Of a DNA stretch of 64,000 nt, positions 55,876 to 64,000 are shown one piece after another. Numbering within the stretch: the stretch's first letter is position 1; each line of letters begins with the position of its first letter. The notes below the pieces were generated by a model. The model worked only from the letters and a program-made list of their open reading frames with translations, was not told the DNA's origin and did no database searches. The position numbers and the translations under genes were made by a program. The DNA comes from Stappia sp. (GTDB lineage Bacteria; Pseudomonadota; Alphaproteobacteria; Rhizobiales; Stappiaceae), in NCBI RefSeq assembly GCF_040110915.1, contig NZ_CP157793.1:1314939-1378938 (forward strand), written 5' to 3'.

Positions 55876-57099
55876 TCACAGGTTCGATTCGCCGAGATCC
55901 AGTTCCTGAACCGAATAGTCGCGTGCCTCCAGCGCCGCCATGATCGCGTCCGCATGGGCGCGGTCGTGGGTCTCCATGGTGACGTCGAGCGTTGTGCCCT
56001 TCGCCGGCACATGCAGGAAAAGCCGGTGGTGCGAGACCTCCAGGATGTTGCCGCCGAGGCGCCCGACCAGCGTGGAAATGTCGCCGAGCACGCCGGGGCG
56101 GTCCGGCGTCGTGATGCGGATCGACAGCATCCGCCCGGCCCGGGCCAGTCCGCGCACCATGATGGAGGAAAGCAGGCGCGGGTCGATGTTGCCCCCGCAC
56201 AGCACAAGGCCCACGCGGCGCCCGGCGAAGCGCCCGGGGTGCGCCATCAAGGCGGCGAGCCCGGCCGCGCCGGCCCCTTCCGCCATGGTCTTTTGCAGGC
56301 TCAGATAGGCGTCGACCGCGCGTTCGATCTGGTCCTCGTCGACGAGCAGGATGTCGTCGACGAGCGCCCGCGCGATCTCCAGCGTCAGCGTCCCGACGTT
56401 CTTCACCGCGATGCCTTCGGCCAGCGTCGCCCCGCCGCAATGCGCCGGCGTGCCGTCGAGGGCGGCGCGCATCGACGGGTAGAGCGCGGCCTCGACGCCG
56501 ACGATCTCGATATCGGGCCTGAGCGCCTTGGCCGCCGTCGCGATCCCCGCGATGAGCCCGCCGCCGCCGACCGGAATGACGAGAACATCGAGATCCGGCT
56601 GATCCTCCAGCAGCTCGAGCGCGATGGTGCCCTGGCCCGAGACGATCGCCGGATCGTCGTAAGGGTGCACCCAGACGAGCCCTTCGGCCGCCGCGATCCG
56701 TTCCGCCTCGCCGTGGGCGTCGGCGAGCGTTTCGCCGGCCAGCACGACCCGCGCGCCATAGCCGCGCGTCGCCGCGACCTTCACGAAGGGGGTGGGCTCG
56801 GGCATGACGATGGTGGCGGGAATGTCGAGCCGCCCGGCATGATAGGCGACCGCCTGGGCGTGGTTGCCGGCAGACATGGCGATCACGCCGCGCCGCCGGT
56901 CCTCGGGCGCGAGCGCCGTCAGCTTGACCAGCGCGCCGCGCTCCTTGAAGGCATTGGTGACCTGGAGGTTCTCGTATTTCACGAAAACCTCGGCCCCGGT
57001 CAGCGCCGAGAGTTTCGGCGCCGGCAGGCAGGGCGTGCGCATCACCTCGCCGGCGATGGTGCGCGCCGCCGCGCGGATCGTTTCGAGCGTCACCGTCAC
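55876..57099 (-). CDS. Threonine ammonia-lyase with C-terminal ACT domain
   Basis: A 407-aa PLP enzyme converting threonine to 2-oxobutanoate (entry to isoleucine synthesis or threonine catabolism). PLP Lys is in VTNAFKERGAL, the phosphate loop is PVGGGGLIAG, and SAGNHAQAVAY is present. A single ACT domain (about 330-407; SIRITTPDRPGVLGD) suggests allosteric control, so it may be ilvA- or tdcB-like. Start is a GTG with gggaaggaag upstream (VTVTLETIRAA); an ORF running to 58197 passes through hemB and is false. hemB lies 38 bp upstream. Confidence 0.93.
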   Translation of the reverse strand: MTVTLETIRAAARTIAGEVMRTPCLPAPKLSALTGAEVFVKYENLQVTNAFKERGALVKLTALAPEDRRRGVIAMSAGNHAQAVAYHAGRLDIPATIVMPEPTPFVKVAATRGYGARVVLAGETLADAHGEAERIAAAEGLVWVHPYDDPAIVSGQGTIALELLEDQPDLDVLVIPVGGGGLIAGIATAAKALRPDIEIVGVEAALYPSMRAALDGTPAHCGGATLAEGIAVKNVGTLTLEIARALVDDILLVDEDQIERAVDAYLSLQKTMAEGAGAAGLAALMAHPGRFAGRRVGLVLCGGNIDPRLLSSIMVRGLARAGRMLSIRITTPDRPGVLGDISTLVGRLGGNILEVSHHRLFLHVPAKGTTLDVTMETHDRAHADAIMAALEARDYSVQELDLGESNL

Positions 57100-57137
57100 C
57101 TGAGCTTCCTTCCCGCCGTGTCCGCGTTCCGCGCCCG

Positions 57138-58199
<1,062 letters not shown>

Positions 58200-58368
58200 C
58201 TATGAATGGATGCTCCCGGTATCAGTACGCCGCGACCCCGGGGCGGGCAACCCCGGGCCGCGCGTGCCAGATTGACGCCGGCGCGGCGGGCCGATACTCC
58301 AGCGGACGCGATCTTTTGACGGCGGGTCGGCGCAACGCCGGACGGCCGGAGCGGGAGGAGAGGGTCGA

Positions 58369-59508
58369 ATGGATTTCACGCTCGGTGAGGACCAACGCGC
58401 ATTCCAGGACGTCGCCCGGCAGTTCGCGCGAGACGAGATGGAACCCCATGCGCGGGATTGGGACGCCCGGTCGCATTTTCCCGTCGAGACGCTGCGCAAG
58501 GCGGCCGAGCTGGGGTTCGGCGGCATCTATGTGCGCGACGATGTCGGCGGCTCGGGGCTGACCCGGCTCGACGCGGCGGTGATCTTCGAGGAACTCGCCG
58601 CCGGATGCACCTCGACCGCCGCCTACATCTCGATCCACAACATGGCGGCCTGGATGATCGACCGCTTCGGGGATGACGCGCAGCGCGCGCGCTATCTGCC
58701 GGACCTGTGTTCGATGGCGACCTTCGCCAGCTACTGCCTGACGGAGCCGGGGGCTGGCTCCGACGCGGCGAGCCTGCGCACCCGGGCGGTGCGCGACGGC
58801 GACGACTATGTGCTGAATGGCTCCAAGGCGTTCATTTCCGGCGGCGGCGTGTCGGATGTCTATGTGGTGATGGTGCGCACCGGCGAGGCGGGGCCGAAGG
58901 GCATCTCCTGCGTGGTGGTGGACAAGGACACGCCGGGCCTGAGCTTCGGCGCGCAGGAGGAAAAGCTCGGCTGGAAGAGCCAGCCGACCGCGCAGGTGAA
59001 CTTCAGCGACTGCCGCGTGCCGGTGGCGAACCGCCTCGGCGCGGAAGGGGACGGCTTCAGGATCGCCATGGCCGGGCTCGACGGCGGGCGGCTCAACATC
59101 GGCGCCTGTTCGCTGGGCGCGGCGCAAAGCTGCCTCGAGCGCTCGATTGCCTACCTCAAGGAGCGCAAGCAGTTCGGCAAGGCGCTGGCCGAGTTCCAGG
59201 CGCTGCAGTTCCGCCTCGCGGACATGGCGACGGAACTGGAGGCGGCGCGCCTGCTGCTGCACAAGGCGGCGACCCATGTCGACGCGAAGACCGCCGAGGC
59301 GACCCGTCTGGCGGCCATGGCGAAGCGCAAGGCGACGGATGTGGGCTTCGCGGTCGTCAACGAGGCGTTGCAATTGCATGGCGGCTACGGCTATCTGCGG
59401 GACTATCCGATCGAGCGGTACCTGCGCGATGTGCGCGTGCACCAGATTCTGGAAGGCACGAACGAGATCATGCGGGTGATCATCGCGCGCGATTTGCTGA
59501 AGGACTGA
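58369..59508 (+). CDS. Acyl-CoA dehydrogenase (probably isobutyryl-CoA dehydrogenase)
   Basis: A 379-aa flavoprotein of the ACAD family. Motifs: [13 protein letters not shown] (FAD site), [18 protein letters not shown], and catalytic Glu in [14 protein letters not shown]8-type start [12 protein letters not shown]. The downstream genes (3-hydroxyisobutyryl-CoA hydrolase, mmsB) are those of valine degradation, so isobutyryl-CoA is the likely substrate. It is the first gene of the operon and is divergent from hemB with a 190-bp gap. Confidence 0.92.
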   Translation: MDFTLGEDQRAFQDVARQFARDEMEPHARDWDARSHFPVETLRKAAELGFGGIYVRDDVGGSGLTRLDAAVIFEELAAGCTSTAAYISIHNMAAWMIDRFGDDAQRARYLPDLCSMATFASYCLTEPGAGSDAASLRTRAVRDGDDYVLNGSKAFISGGGVSDVYVVMVRTGEAGPKGISCVVVDKDTPGLSFGAQEEKLGWKSQPTAQVNFSDCRVPVANRLGAEGDGFRIAMAGLDGGRLNIGACSLGAAQSCLERSIAYLKERKQFGKALAEFQALQFRLADMATELEAARLLLHKAATHVDAKTAEATRLAAMAKRKATDVGFAVVNEALQLHGGYGYLRDYPIERYLRDVRVHQILEGTNEIMRVIIARDLLKD

Positions 59509-59606
59509 GGGCCGCCGGGCGTTCGGACCGGGGGCAGGGCGCGCGCACCAGCCGATCGGTCACGCGCATGAGCGAACACGAGAATGAGGGGTCTGGTGAG
59601 GTGCCG

Positions 59607-60677
59607 ATGAACGACGCGGAAATCCTGTTTGAGCGCAAGGGGCCTGTGGGCCTGGTGACCCTGAACCGGCCGAAGGCGCTGAACGCGCTGTCGCATGACA
59701 TGGTCACGGAGTTCATCCGGCAGCTGGACGCCTGGAAGGACGACGACGCTGTGCGTCTCGTCGTGGTGCGCGCGGCCGGCGACCGGGCGTTCTGCGCCGG
59801 CGGCGACATTCGCAAGATCTACGAGCAGGGCAAGGCGGGCGACCCCCGCCAGCGCGTCTTCTTCGCCGACGAATACCGGCTGAATGCGGCGATCAAGCGC
59901 TTTCCCAAGCCCTACGTGGCGCTGATCGACGGCATCGTCATGGGCGGCGGTGTCGGCGTGTCGGTGCACGGCAGTCACCGGGTGGGCACGGAGCGGACCA
60001 CATTCGCGATGCCGGAAGTCGGGATCGGCTTCTTTCCCGATGTCGGCGCGACCTACTTTCTGCCCCGCATGCCGCATCACGTCGGCACGATGGCGGCGCT
60101 GACGGCCGGGCGGCTCAAGCAGGCCGACGCCCTGTGGGCCGGCGTGCTGACCCATGCGGTGCGCGCCGAGGACCTCGACGCGCTGACCGACGCGCTGATC
60201 GAGACCGGCGATCCCGACGCCGCCCTTGCCCGCTTCGCCCGCACCGCGGACGACCTGGAGCCGGGCGAGGCACCGCTCGCCGCCCGGGCCGGGCAGGTCG
60301 CGGATGTCTTCGGCAGGGACTCCGTGTCCGATATTCTCGCCGCGCTGGATGCAATGGCTGCGGGGGACGACGCGGAGGCCGCCGCCTGGGCGGCGAAGAC
60401 GGCCGAGACCATGCGCGGCAAGTCGCCGACCAGCGTGCTCGTCGCCTTCGCGCAGATGCGGCGCGGCGTGGATCTCGACTTCGGCGCCTGCATGCGGCTG
60501 GAGTATCGCATCGTCAGCCACATCCTGAAGGGGCATGACTTCTACGAGGGCGTGCGCGCGGTGATCGTCGACAAGGACAACGCGCCGACGTGGTCGCCCT
60601 CCCGCTTCGAGGACGTGACGGCGGCGGCGGTCGAGGCGCATTTCGACGCGCTGGAGGACGGCGATCTCGATGTGTGA
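59607..60677 (+). CDS. 3-Hydroxyisobutyryl-CoA hydrolase (crotonase fold)
   Basis: A 356-aa enzyme of the enoyl-CoA hydratase/isomerase superfamily, HIBCH branch. CAGGDIRKIYEQGK and GGGVGVSVHGSHRV form the oxyanion hole, and Glu of AMPEVGIGFFPDVGATYF plus the following Asp are the HIBCH catalytic signature. The length is that of HIBCH rather than plain crotonase. Start MNDAEILFERKG was chosen for the gaggtg site; an ATG at 59568 would add 13 residues. It takes 3-hydroxyisobutyryl-CoA to 3-hydroxyisobutyrate for MmsB. Confidence 0.92.
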   Translation: MNDAEILFERKGPVGLVTLNRPKALNALSHDMVTEFIRQLDAWKDDDAVRLVVVRAAGDRAFCAGGDIRKIYEQGKAGDPRQRVFFADEYRLNAAIKRFPKPYVALIDGIVMGGGVGVSVHGSHRVGTERTTFAMPEVGIGFFPDVGATYFLPRMPHHVGTMAALTAGRLKQADALWAGVLTHAVRAEDLDALTDALIETGDPDAALARFARTADDLEPGEAPLAARAGQVADVFGRDSVSDILAALDAMAAGDDAEAAAWAAKTAETMRGKSPTSVLVAFAQMRRGVDLDFGACMRLEYRIVSHILKGHDFYEGVRAVIVDKDNAPTWSPSRFEDVTAAAVEAHFDALEDGDLDV

Positions 60678-60704
60678 TCGCCCGCACGGCACCCGGAGAC
60701 ACCC

Positions 60705-61115
60705 ATGAACGCGCTCTTGCAGGATTACTGGAACAACCGTCCCGCGTGGTCGGTGATGCTGGTGTGGTATCTGCGCGCCATGGCCGTTCTGCTGATCGGC
60801 GGCGGGCTCATCCACTGGGCCCGCATCGTCGGCATGGTGCCGTGGCGTGGCGTGTGGTTCTGGGACATGCCGATCGAATGGCAGGCGGCGACGGTGTTCT
60901 TCGCCGTGCTGGATCTGGTGGCGGCGATCGGGCTGTGGCTCACCGTGTCCTGGGGCACGGTGATGTGGCTGACCCGGGCGCTCAGCCAGGTCGTCATGCA
61001 TACGATGTTTTCGGATGTTTTCGGGCGCCGGCCCTATGAGATCGCGTTCTATCTGCTGACCATCGCGATCTATCTGGTGCTCCTGTATCTCACGGATCGC
61101 GAACAGCGCAGCTGA
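60705..61115 (+). CDS. DUF6163 family membrane protein
   Basis: A 136-residue protein with four hydrophobic segments (about 18-40, 60-85, 88-105, 112-130) and no catalytic motif; the pattern WARIVGMVPWRGVWF and the overall length fit DUF6163. It sits within the valine-degradation operon between the HIBCH-type hydrolase and mmsB. A transport or membrane-scaffold role is possible; unknown. Confidence 0.75.
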   Translation: MNALLQDYWNNRPAWSVMLVWYLRAMAVLLIGGGLIHWARIVGMVPWRGVWFWDMPIEWQAATVFFAVLDLVAAIGLWLTVSWGTVMWLTRALSQVVMHTMFSDVFGRRPYEIAFYLLTIAIYLVLLYLTDREQRS

Positions 61116-61214
61116 CGCGGGTCCGGCACGCGCCTGTCACGGGCGCTCATACCGAAGACCCGGGCGCCGGGGTGGCGTTGCGGGCTCACAAAGGGCAGAC
61201 GGGGAGACGCTCCT

Positions 61215-62111
61215 ATGGCGACGATCGGTTTTATCGGACTTGGCAACATGGGCGGGCCGATGGCCGCGAACCTGGTGAAGGCCGGGCACACGGTGCATGG
61301 GCTCGACCTGTCGGCGGAGGCGCGCGCGCGGCTCGAGGAGGCCGGCGGAAAGGCGGTCGAAAGCCTCGCCGAAGCGGTGTCGCAGGCCGATGTCGTGGTC
61401 ACCATGCTTCCCGCCGGCACGCATGTGCGCAAGGTCTATTGCGGCGAGGACGGGGTGCTCGCCCACGCCCGGCCGGGCACCTTGATGATCGACAGTTCCA
61501 CCATCGACGTCGACAGCGCGCGCGCGGTCGCGGCCGCCGCGGACGCGGCCGGCATGAAGATGGTCGATGCGCCGGTGTCGGGCGGCGTCGCGGGTGCGGC
61601 CGGCGGCACGCTGACCTTCATGGTCGGCGGACCCGAGGCGGCCTTCGAGGCGGCGAAGCCCTATCTGGACATCATGGGCAAGACGATCGTCCATGCCGGC
61701 GGCGCCGGCAACGGCCAGGCGGCGAAGATCTGCAACAACATGATCCTCGGCATTTCGATGATCGCCGTCAGCGAGGCCTTCGTGCTGGCCGAGCGTCTCG
61801 GTCTCGATCACCAGAAGCTCTACGACATCTCCTCGACCGCATCCGGCCAGTGCTGGTCGCTGACGAGCTATTGTCCGGTGCCGGGTCCGGTGCCGGCCTC
61901 GCCGGCCAATCGGGACTATCAGCCGGGCTTCGCCGCCGGGATGATGCTGAAGGACCTGAAGCTCGCCCAGGAAGCGGCGCACGCGAGCGGCGCGTCGACC
62001 CCGCTCGGCGCGGAAGCCACGGCGCTCTACAACCTGTTCTGCAACGCCGGCGAGGACGGCACGGACTTCTCCGGCATCATCCGCTTCCTGCGCGGTGCCC
62101 GGGAGGCCTGA
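61215..62111 (+). CDS. mmsB: 3-Hydroxyisobutyrate dehydrogenase
   Basis: A 298-aa NAD-dependent beta-hydroxyacid dehydrogenase. N-terminal Rossmann motif GLGNMGGPMAANLVKAGH, substrate block DAPVSGGVAGAAGGTLTFMVGG and catalytic Lys in GQAAKICNNM. It oxidises 3-hydroxyisobutyrate to methylmalonate semialdehyde in valine breakdown. It is the last gene of the operon; a terminator follows at 62136. Confidence 0.95.
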   Translation: MATIGFIGLGNMGGPMAANLVKAGHTVHGLDLSAEARARLEEAGGKAVESLAEAVSQADVVVTMLPAGTHVRKVYCGEDGVLAHARPGTLMIDSSTIDVDSARAVAAAADAAGMKMVDAPVSGGVAGAAGGTLTFMVGGPEAAFEAAKPYLDIMGKTIVHAGGAGNGQAAKICNNMILGISMIAVSEAFVLAERLGLDHQKLYDISSTASGQCWSLTSYCPVPGPVPASPANRDYQPGFAAGMMLKDLKLAQEAAHASGASTPLGAEATALYNLFCNAGEDGTDFSGIIRFLRGAREA

Positions 62112-62135
62112 TCCGCCCGTCCCGACCCACGATTT

Positions 62136-62162
62136 CCCCTGCCGCGCGCCATGCGGCAGGGG
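62136..62162 (+). terminator. Terminator after mmsB
   Basis: A perfect 10-bp stem (62136-62145 with 62153-62162) with a 7-nt loop, 25 bp after the mmsB stop. No clear T-run. Confidence 0.65.
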
Positions 62163-62194
62163 CTGCGCGACCCCGGTTGTTTCATGTAATCGAC

Positions 62195-62226
62195 GGGTAA
62201 ACGCTGTATTCGTGGTTAACGAATGC
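62195..62226 (+). promoter_or_regulatory. Candidate LdtR operator upstream of ldtR
   Basis: Two related elements GGGTAAACGCTG (62195-62206) and TGGTTAACGAATGC (62213-62226) lie about 140 bp upstream of ldtR. A near-identical element is upstream of the ldtP gene. MarR-type regulators commonly bind such sites and autoregulate. The following AT-rich stretch (about 62240-62290) probably contains the promoter. Confidence 0.45.
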
Positions 62227-62366
62227 CTATTCGTGGCAGGGAAATCAGATTTTTGCGATTCACTTTTGATTTATCGTCCTTTTTAAGCGGATTTTAGAGG
62301 CCGGGCGCTAGTGTGATGGTCAAGGTGAGGAAAACCCACCACACACAATACATGAGGCGCAGACAG

Positions 62367-62879
62367 ATGATGACGGCAACCAAGGCGGTCGACACGGCTT
62401 TGCAGGCCGAAAGCGACGATGAAATCAAGCCGCTTTACCTTGAGGCACTGACCCTGGTGGAGCGCTTGCATCGGCGGCTTCTCGACGTGATCAAGGATGA
62501 ATTCGATCGCGAGGGTCGCTCGGACGTGAACAGCGTTCAGGCTCTTCTTCTGTTCAATATCGGCGATGCGGAGCTGACCGCGGGCGAGCTGCGCACGCGC
62601 GGCTACTATCTCGGCTCCAACGTCTCCTACAACCTGAAGAAGCTGGTCGATCTCGGCTTCATTCACCATCAGCGCTCGCGCACGGACCGTCGTTCGGTGC
62701 GTGTCAGCCTGACGGAGAAGGGCAAGGCCGTGGCCGATACGGTCAACGCGCTCTACGAACGCCACATGCTGTCCGTCGAACAGGTCGGCGAGATCGGCGC
62801 GGAGGACTTCAAGAACCTCAACCGGTCGCTGCGTCGGCTGGAGCGGTTCTGGACCGACCAGATCCTCTATCGTCTGTGA
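62367..62879 (+). CDS. ldtR: MarR-type regulator LdtR
   Basis: A 170-aa winged-helix regulator. The helix-turn-helix region reads LFNIGDAELTAGELRTRGYYLGSNVSYNLKKLVD (about 62-97, given in part by GDAELTAGELRTRG and NVSYNLKKLVDLG), followed by the wing HHQRSRTDRRSVRVSLTEKG. This is the LdtR form described from Liberibacter and Sinorhizobium, which controls L,D-transpeptidase genes and osmotic tolerance. The start at 62367 has gagg upstream; GTG at 62313 would add 18 residues. Its likely target ldtP is 0.37 kb downstream. Confidence 0.88.
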   Translation: MMTATKAVDTALQAESDDEIKPLYLEALTLVERLHRRLLDVIKDEFDREGRSDVNSVQALLLFNIGDAELTAGELRTRGYYLGSNVSYNLKKLVDLGFIHHQRSRTDRRSVRVSLTEKGKAVADTVNALYERHMLSVEQVGEIGAEDFKNLNRSLRRLERFWTDQILYRL

Positions 62880-62906
62880 GGTCGTCGCGGCGCACCTTTC
62901 GGAAAG

Positions 62907-62966
62907 GCGCGCCGGGGACACGCGCGCCGGGGACACGCGTGACAGGGACACGCGCGACAGGAACGT
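62907..62966. repeat. Four 15-bp tandem units downstream of ldtR
   Basis: Units GCGCGCCGGGGACAC at 62907-62921 and 62922-62936, then diverged copies at 62937-62951 and 62952-62966. They lie just after ldtR in a 373-bp gap. Identity falls along the array. It encodes nothing convincing. Confidence 0.75.
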
Positions 62967-62985
62967 GGACACACTCGAAATCCGG

Positions 62986-63016
62986 CATCGGGCCGCCCCG
63001 CACGGGCGGCCCGATG
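62986..63016 (+). terminator. Terminator hairpin between ldtR and ldtP
   Basis: A perfect 13-bp stem (62986-62998 with 63004-63016), 5-nt loop CGCAC, followed by GCGTTTGTCC. It probably ends the ldtR transcript, so ldtP needs its own promoter. Confidence 0.7.
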
Positions 63017-63160
63017 GCGTTTGTCCCCCGGGTCTTTCGGCTGATGGGGCTTCCGCTGCGACATGAAGGCGCCATATTGCCGTGTCTTAGAAGACCGCGC
63101 ATCCGCAAGGCGAGGCGGGCGCCGGTCGCGGTGGCGCGGGGCCGCGCGCGCGCGACAGGT

Positions 63161-63199
63161 TTTGTTAATCGATGCGCGCTAGATCTTGGTTAACGATGC
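63161..63199 (+). promoter_or_regulatory. Candidate LdtR operator upstream of ldtP
   Basis: Two tandem elements, TTTGTTAATCGATGC (63161-63175) and TTGGTTAACGATGC (63186-63199), about 25 bp apart and 55-90 bp upstream of the ldtP start. The second matches the element upstream of ldtR (TGGTTAACGAATGC) at nearly every base. The arrangement suggests a shared regulator, presumably LdtR. Confidence 0.5.
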
Positions 63200-63252
63200 G
63201 TTGTAGGCTGTTGGGTGTGCACGCGAACGCGGGCAGGAGAGTGGCGGAGACG

Positions 63253-64000
63253 ATGGCAGTCGGGAGTGGCACGGTGACGGTTCAAGCGGGCAGGGCAGGC
63301 GCCGGACGCAGGCGTCGCGGCGGGTTCACACGCGCCATGGCGTGGGCGTCGTTGCTGGCGCTCGGGTTCGCATTCACGACGCCGGCGCTGGCGCAGAACG
63401 CGGCGCTGAAGGCGCTGATCGAGCAGCAGCAGCGCGTCCAGTGGGAAGACCAGTTCGACACCACGATGCCGGCCCTGTCGCTGATCGAATCGACCGCGCC
63501 GACCCTGTCGCCCGACACAGCCTCCCATGTGGAATATGCGATCCAGCGCTATTCGGACATCGTCCGGCGCGGCGGCTGGCCGCGCGTGTCGAGCCCGCGC
63601 CGGGCCATGCGGCTTGGCACGCGCGACGAGAATGTCGTCACGCTGCGCCGCCGCCTGATGGCCTCCGACGACCTGGAGCAGACGGCGGGCCTGTCCGACA
63701 CCTTCGATTCCTACGTCGACGCCGCCGTGCGGCGCTTCCAGATCCGTCACGGCCTGACGCCGGACGGGGTCGTGGGGCAGAGCACGCTCGTTGCGATGAA
63801 CGTGCCGGCGGCGGTGCGGCTGTCGCAGCTCGAGACCAATCTGGTGCGCCTGCGCTCCATGTCGGGCTTTCTGGGCGACCGCTATGTGATGGTGAACATT
63901 CCCGCCGCCGAGATCGAGGCGGTGGAGGACGGGCGCGTGCGTTCGCGCCATACGGCCGTGGTCGGCAAGATCGACCGCCAGACGCCGATCCTCAATTCCG
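63253..64000 (+). CDS. ldtP: YcbB-type murein L,D-transpeptidase (3' truncated)
   Basis: The N-terminal 249 residues are present; the frame runs off the window end, so no stop is seen. Start ATG 63253 with ggag upstream; Sec signal at about 30-50 (MAWASLLALGFAF to PALAQNAAL). There is an N-terminal scaffold domain (about 55-110) and a peptidoglycan-binding domain (about 120-200; ENVVTLRRRLMASDDL and VRRFQIRHGLTPDGVVG). The YkuD catalytic domain, expected from the YcbB architecture, begins near the end (YVMVNIPAAEIEAV) and its Cys is beyond the window. It is the gene next to ldtR and therefore the likely LdtR target. Confidence 0.88.
   Translation, partial: MAVGSGTVTVQAGRAGAGRRRRGGFTRAMAWASLLALGFAFTTPALAQNAALKALIEQQQRVQWEDQFDTTMPALSLIESTAPTLSPDTASHVEYAIQRYSDIVRRGGWPRVSSPRRAMRLGTRDENVVTLRRRLMASDDLEQTAGLSDTFDSYVDAAVRRFQIRHGLTPDGVVGQSTLVAMNVPAAVRLSQLETNLVRLRSMSGFLGDRYVMVNIPAAEIEAVEDGRVRSRHTAVVGKIDRQTPILNS

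Noticed and set aside
62907..62966. Short tandem repeats considered as a CRISPR array
   Set aside because: No spacers between units and no cas genes in the window.

Overview
This window is high-GC chromosomal DNA from an alphaproteobacterium, most likely of the order Hyphomicrobiales (Rhizobiales). The genus cannot be fixed from the sequence; Stappia/Roseibium-like bacteria are a guess. The assignment rests on a bifunctional Rsh next to rpoZ, the run DUF2062-pdxJ-acpS-lepB-rnc-era-recO-parC, an LdtR/LdtP pair, a Mg-type HemB, a Bpt-type leucyltransferase, and a two-hairpin palindromic repeat of the RIME/Bru-RS kind. No tRNA, rRNA, prophage, insertion sequence or CRISPR array was seen. Both window ends cut a gene.

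Left part (1-18.3 kb). A cluster of poorly characterised families runs rightward: a WD40/cytochrome c protein (cut), a 48-residue membrane peptide, a DegP-like protease, and DUF6494, DUF4444 (ligase-like), DUF6505 and DUF6352 proteins. After an unrelated block (EamA permease, LysR regulator, a small protein, a Bcr/CflA-type exporter, a Tat-exported multicopper oxidase, DUF5076) comes a large polyferredoxin divergent from DUF3305-DUF3306, then moaA. From memory these families accompany formate dehydrogenase/molybdoenzyme loci, so the two parts may be one accessory set. Next are DUF971, two YkuD L,D-transpeptidases and a small cytochrome c.

Middle (18.4-38 kb). Class I fumarase; a YceI-cytochrome b561-YceI set; two YghU/YfcG-like glutathione transferases; a hybrid histidine kinase with a c-heme motif in its sensor domain; a bacterial alpha-2-macroglobulin paired with penicillin-binding protein 1C; an alpha/beta hydrolase; dapA and smpB.

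Right (38-58 kb). Mostly minus-strand housekeeping genes: thioesterase, Fe-alcohol dehydrogenase, parC, recO, era, rnc, lepB, acpS, pdxJ, DUF2062, rsh, rpoZ; then NYN and uracil-DNA glycosylase genes on the plus strand; then bpt, a SLC13-type transporter, RDD, threonine ammonia-lyase and hemB. Two copies of a 107-bp repeat, in opposite orientation, each supply the stop codon of the adjoining gene (era; SLC13).

End (58-64 kb). A valine-degradation operon (acyl-CoA dehydrogenase, 3-hydroxyisobutyryl-CoA hydrolase, DUF6163, mmsB) ends at a terminator and is followed by the MarR-type regulator ldtR and its expected target, a YcbB-type L,D-transpeptidase cut by the window end. Their upstream regions share a candidate operator.
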